The notes below the pieces were generated by a model. It made no database searches and had not been told where the DNA came from. It saw nothing but the letters and a program-made list of their open reading frames with translations. Of a stretch of DNA of 64,000 bases, positions 63,644 through 64,000 are shown in pieces (position 1 is the first letter of the stretch; each line of letters begins with the position of its first letter). Origin of the DNA: Rhodopirellula islandica (GTDB lineage: Bacteria; Planctomycetota; Planctomycetia; Pirellulales; Pirellulaceae); contig NZ_LECT01000028.1 in the NCBI RefSeq assembly GCF_001027925.1, positions 223,838 through 287,837 of the forward strand, given 5' to 3'. Position numbers and translations under genes: made by a program.

Positions 63644-64000
63644 GGGCGACGAATGATACTCCATGCAAGGCAATCTGTTTGCCCCCTTGAATATGGTGCC
63701 AGCCACCTTACTTGTTTGATCGCGCCGAATGTTTGGCATTTACGGCGGCAGATTGGGGACAACTCCCGCTGTCTTGTTGCCATTGTGCGAGCTGATCGTC
63801 TGCTCAGAGGCGTCGACTTCGCGATTGCGGTCGAGTGTGCGCAGCAGAGACGGAACCGTTGTCCCCAACTGTTCCGTCGTCTCATTCACCACGGTGAAGG
63901 CCGGCGATCGCTTCGGGCCTGCTCAACCGAAGCAGGCTGCGGCTTGGACCTGGCCTCGGTGGTGGTGGCGGCCGGTTCGTTCGGCATCCGCTTTCATCGA
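63644..64000. other. Window-edge region with one hairpin, no complete gene
   Basis: The hairpin CGGAACCGTTG-TCCC-CAACTGTTCCG at 63851-63876 (one mismatch) resembles the arms of the element at 23875-24016. Bases after 63880 could belong to a gene running off the window; a minus-strand frame reading NEPAATTTEARSKPQPASVE looks protein-like but is interrupted upstream, so I do not call it. Confidence 0.5.

Noticed and set aside
63640..63885. 81-codon minus-strand frame at the window edge
   Set aside because: No family resemblance; it overlaps the start of the membrane protein gene and a hairpin.

Overview
The window looks like chromosomal DNA from a planctomycete of the Pirellulaceae, most probably Rhodopirellula or a close relative. 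The evidence is two sets of planctomycete-type cytochrome (DUF1587/1592/1588/1585) plus Tat-exported DUF1552 proteins, a CBS/DRTGG family II pyrophosphatase, unusually long secreted proteins, frequent GTG/TTG starts, and intergenic regions rich in small palindromes. This rests on reading the sequence only; no database search was run. No rRNA, tRNA, CRISPR array, transposase or prophage was recognised.

Layout. 1-4.6 kb (minus): planctomycete cytochrome, DUF1552 protein and VTT-domain membrane protein, each coupled to the next by a 4-base start/stop overlap. 4.76-5.96 kb: five-unit array of small hairpins. 6-12.5 kb (minus): FtsX-type permease, lipoate-ligase-like protein, stand-alone alpha-CTD protein and two coupled unknown proteins. 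12.6-14.6 kb (plus): TolC-family lipoprotein, divergent from the permease. 14.6-15.4 kb: repeats. 15.4-18.3 kb (minus): Mn-type pyrophosphatase, small membrane protein, SDR oxidoreductase. 18.7-23.7 kb (minus): housekeeping run aroF-tpiA-secG-yicC-gmk-rpoZ-coaC. 24.2-27.4 kb (plus): ECF sigma factor followed by a VWA protein whose N-terminus looks like an anti-sigma module. 27.4-28.2 kb: palindromes. 28.2-31 kb (minus): DUF4184 protein and two SPFH proteins. 31.2-31.75 kb: triple repeat. 31.8-35.8 kb (minus): rpmI-rplT-pheS-pheT. 36.3-37.3 kb (plus): secreted beta-propeller. 37.4-37.9 kb (minus): response regulator.

38.5-40.8 kb (plus): feoA-feoB behind a candidate Fur box, with the 3' end of feoB caught in a tandem duplication. 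41.2-44.5 kb (minus): an Mla/MCE-type lipid ABC transporter. 44.6-45.4 kb: nested inverted repeats. 45.4-46.4 kb (minus): fatty acid desaturase. 46.8-50.8 kb (plus): THUMP RNA methyltransferase, ceramidase-like protein, membrane protein. 50.9-63.6 kb (minus): mostly exported proteins, namely a TlpA-like thioredoxin, two tandem DUF1254 proteins, the second cytochrome/DUF1552 set, a purple-acid-phosphatase-like enzyme, a glycosidase-like protein and a polytopic membrane protein.

How the genes fit together. Most are housekeeping genes (translation, transcription, secretion, glycolysis, shikimate and CoA pathways) or envelope functions (lipid transport, efflux, iron uptake, secreted redox and hydrolytic proteins). 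The observations most worth follow-up are a dispersed palindromic element that provides the stop codon of two unrelated genes; the hairpin array; the sigma factor/anti-sigma-VWA pair with a methionine-rich segment; the stand-alone alpha-CTD; the PheT without its EMAP/OB domain; unusual residues in FeoB and CoaC; and the two oppositely ordered cytochrome/DUF1552 modules.
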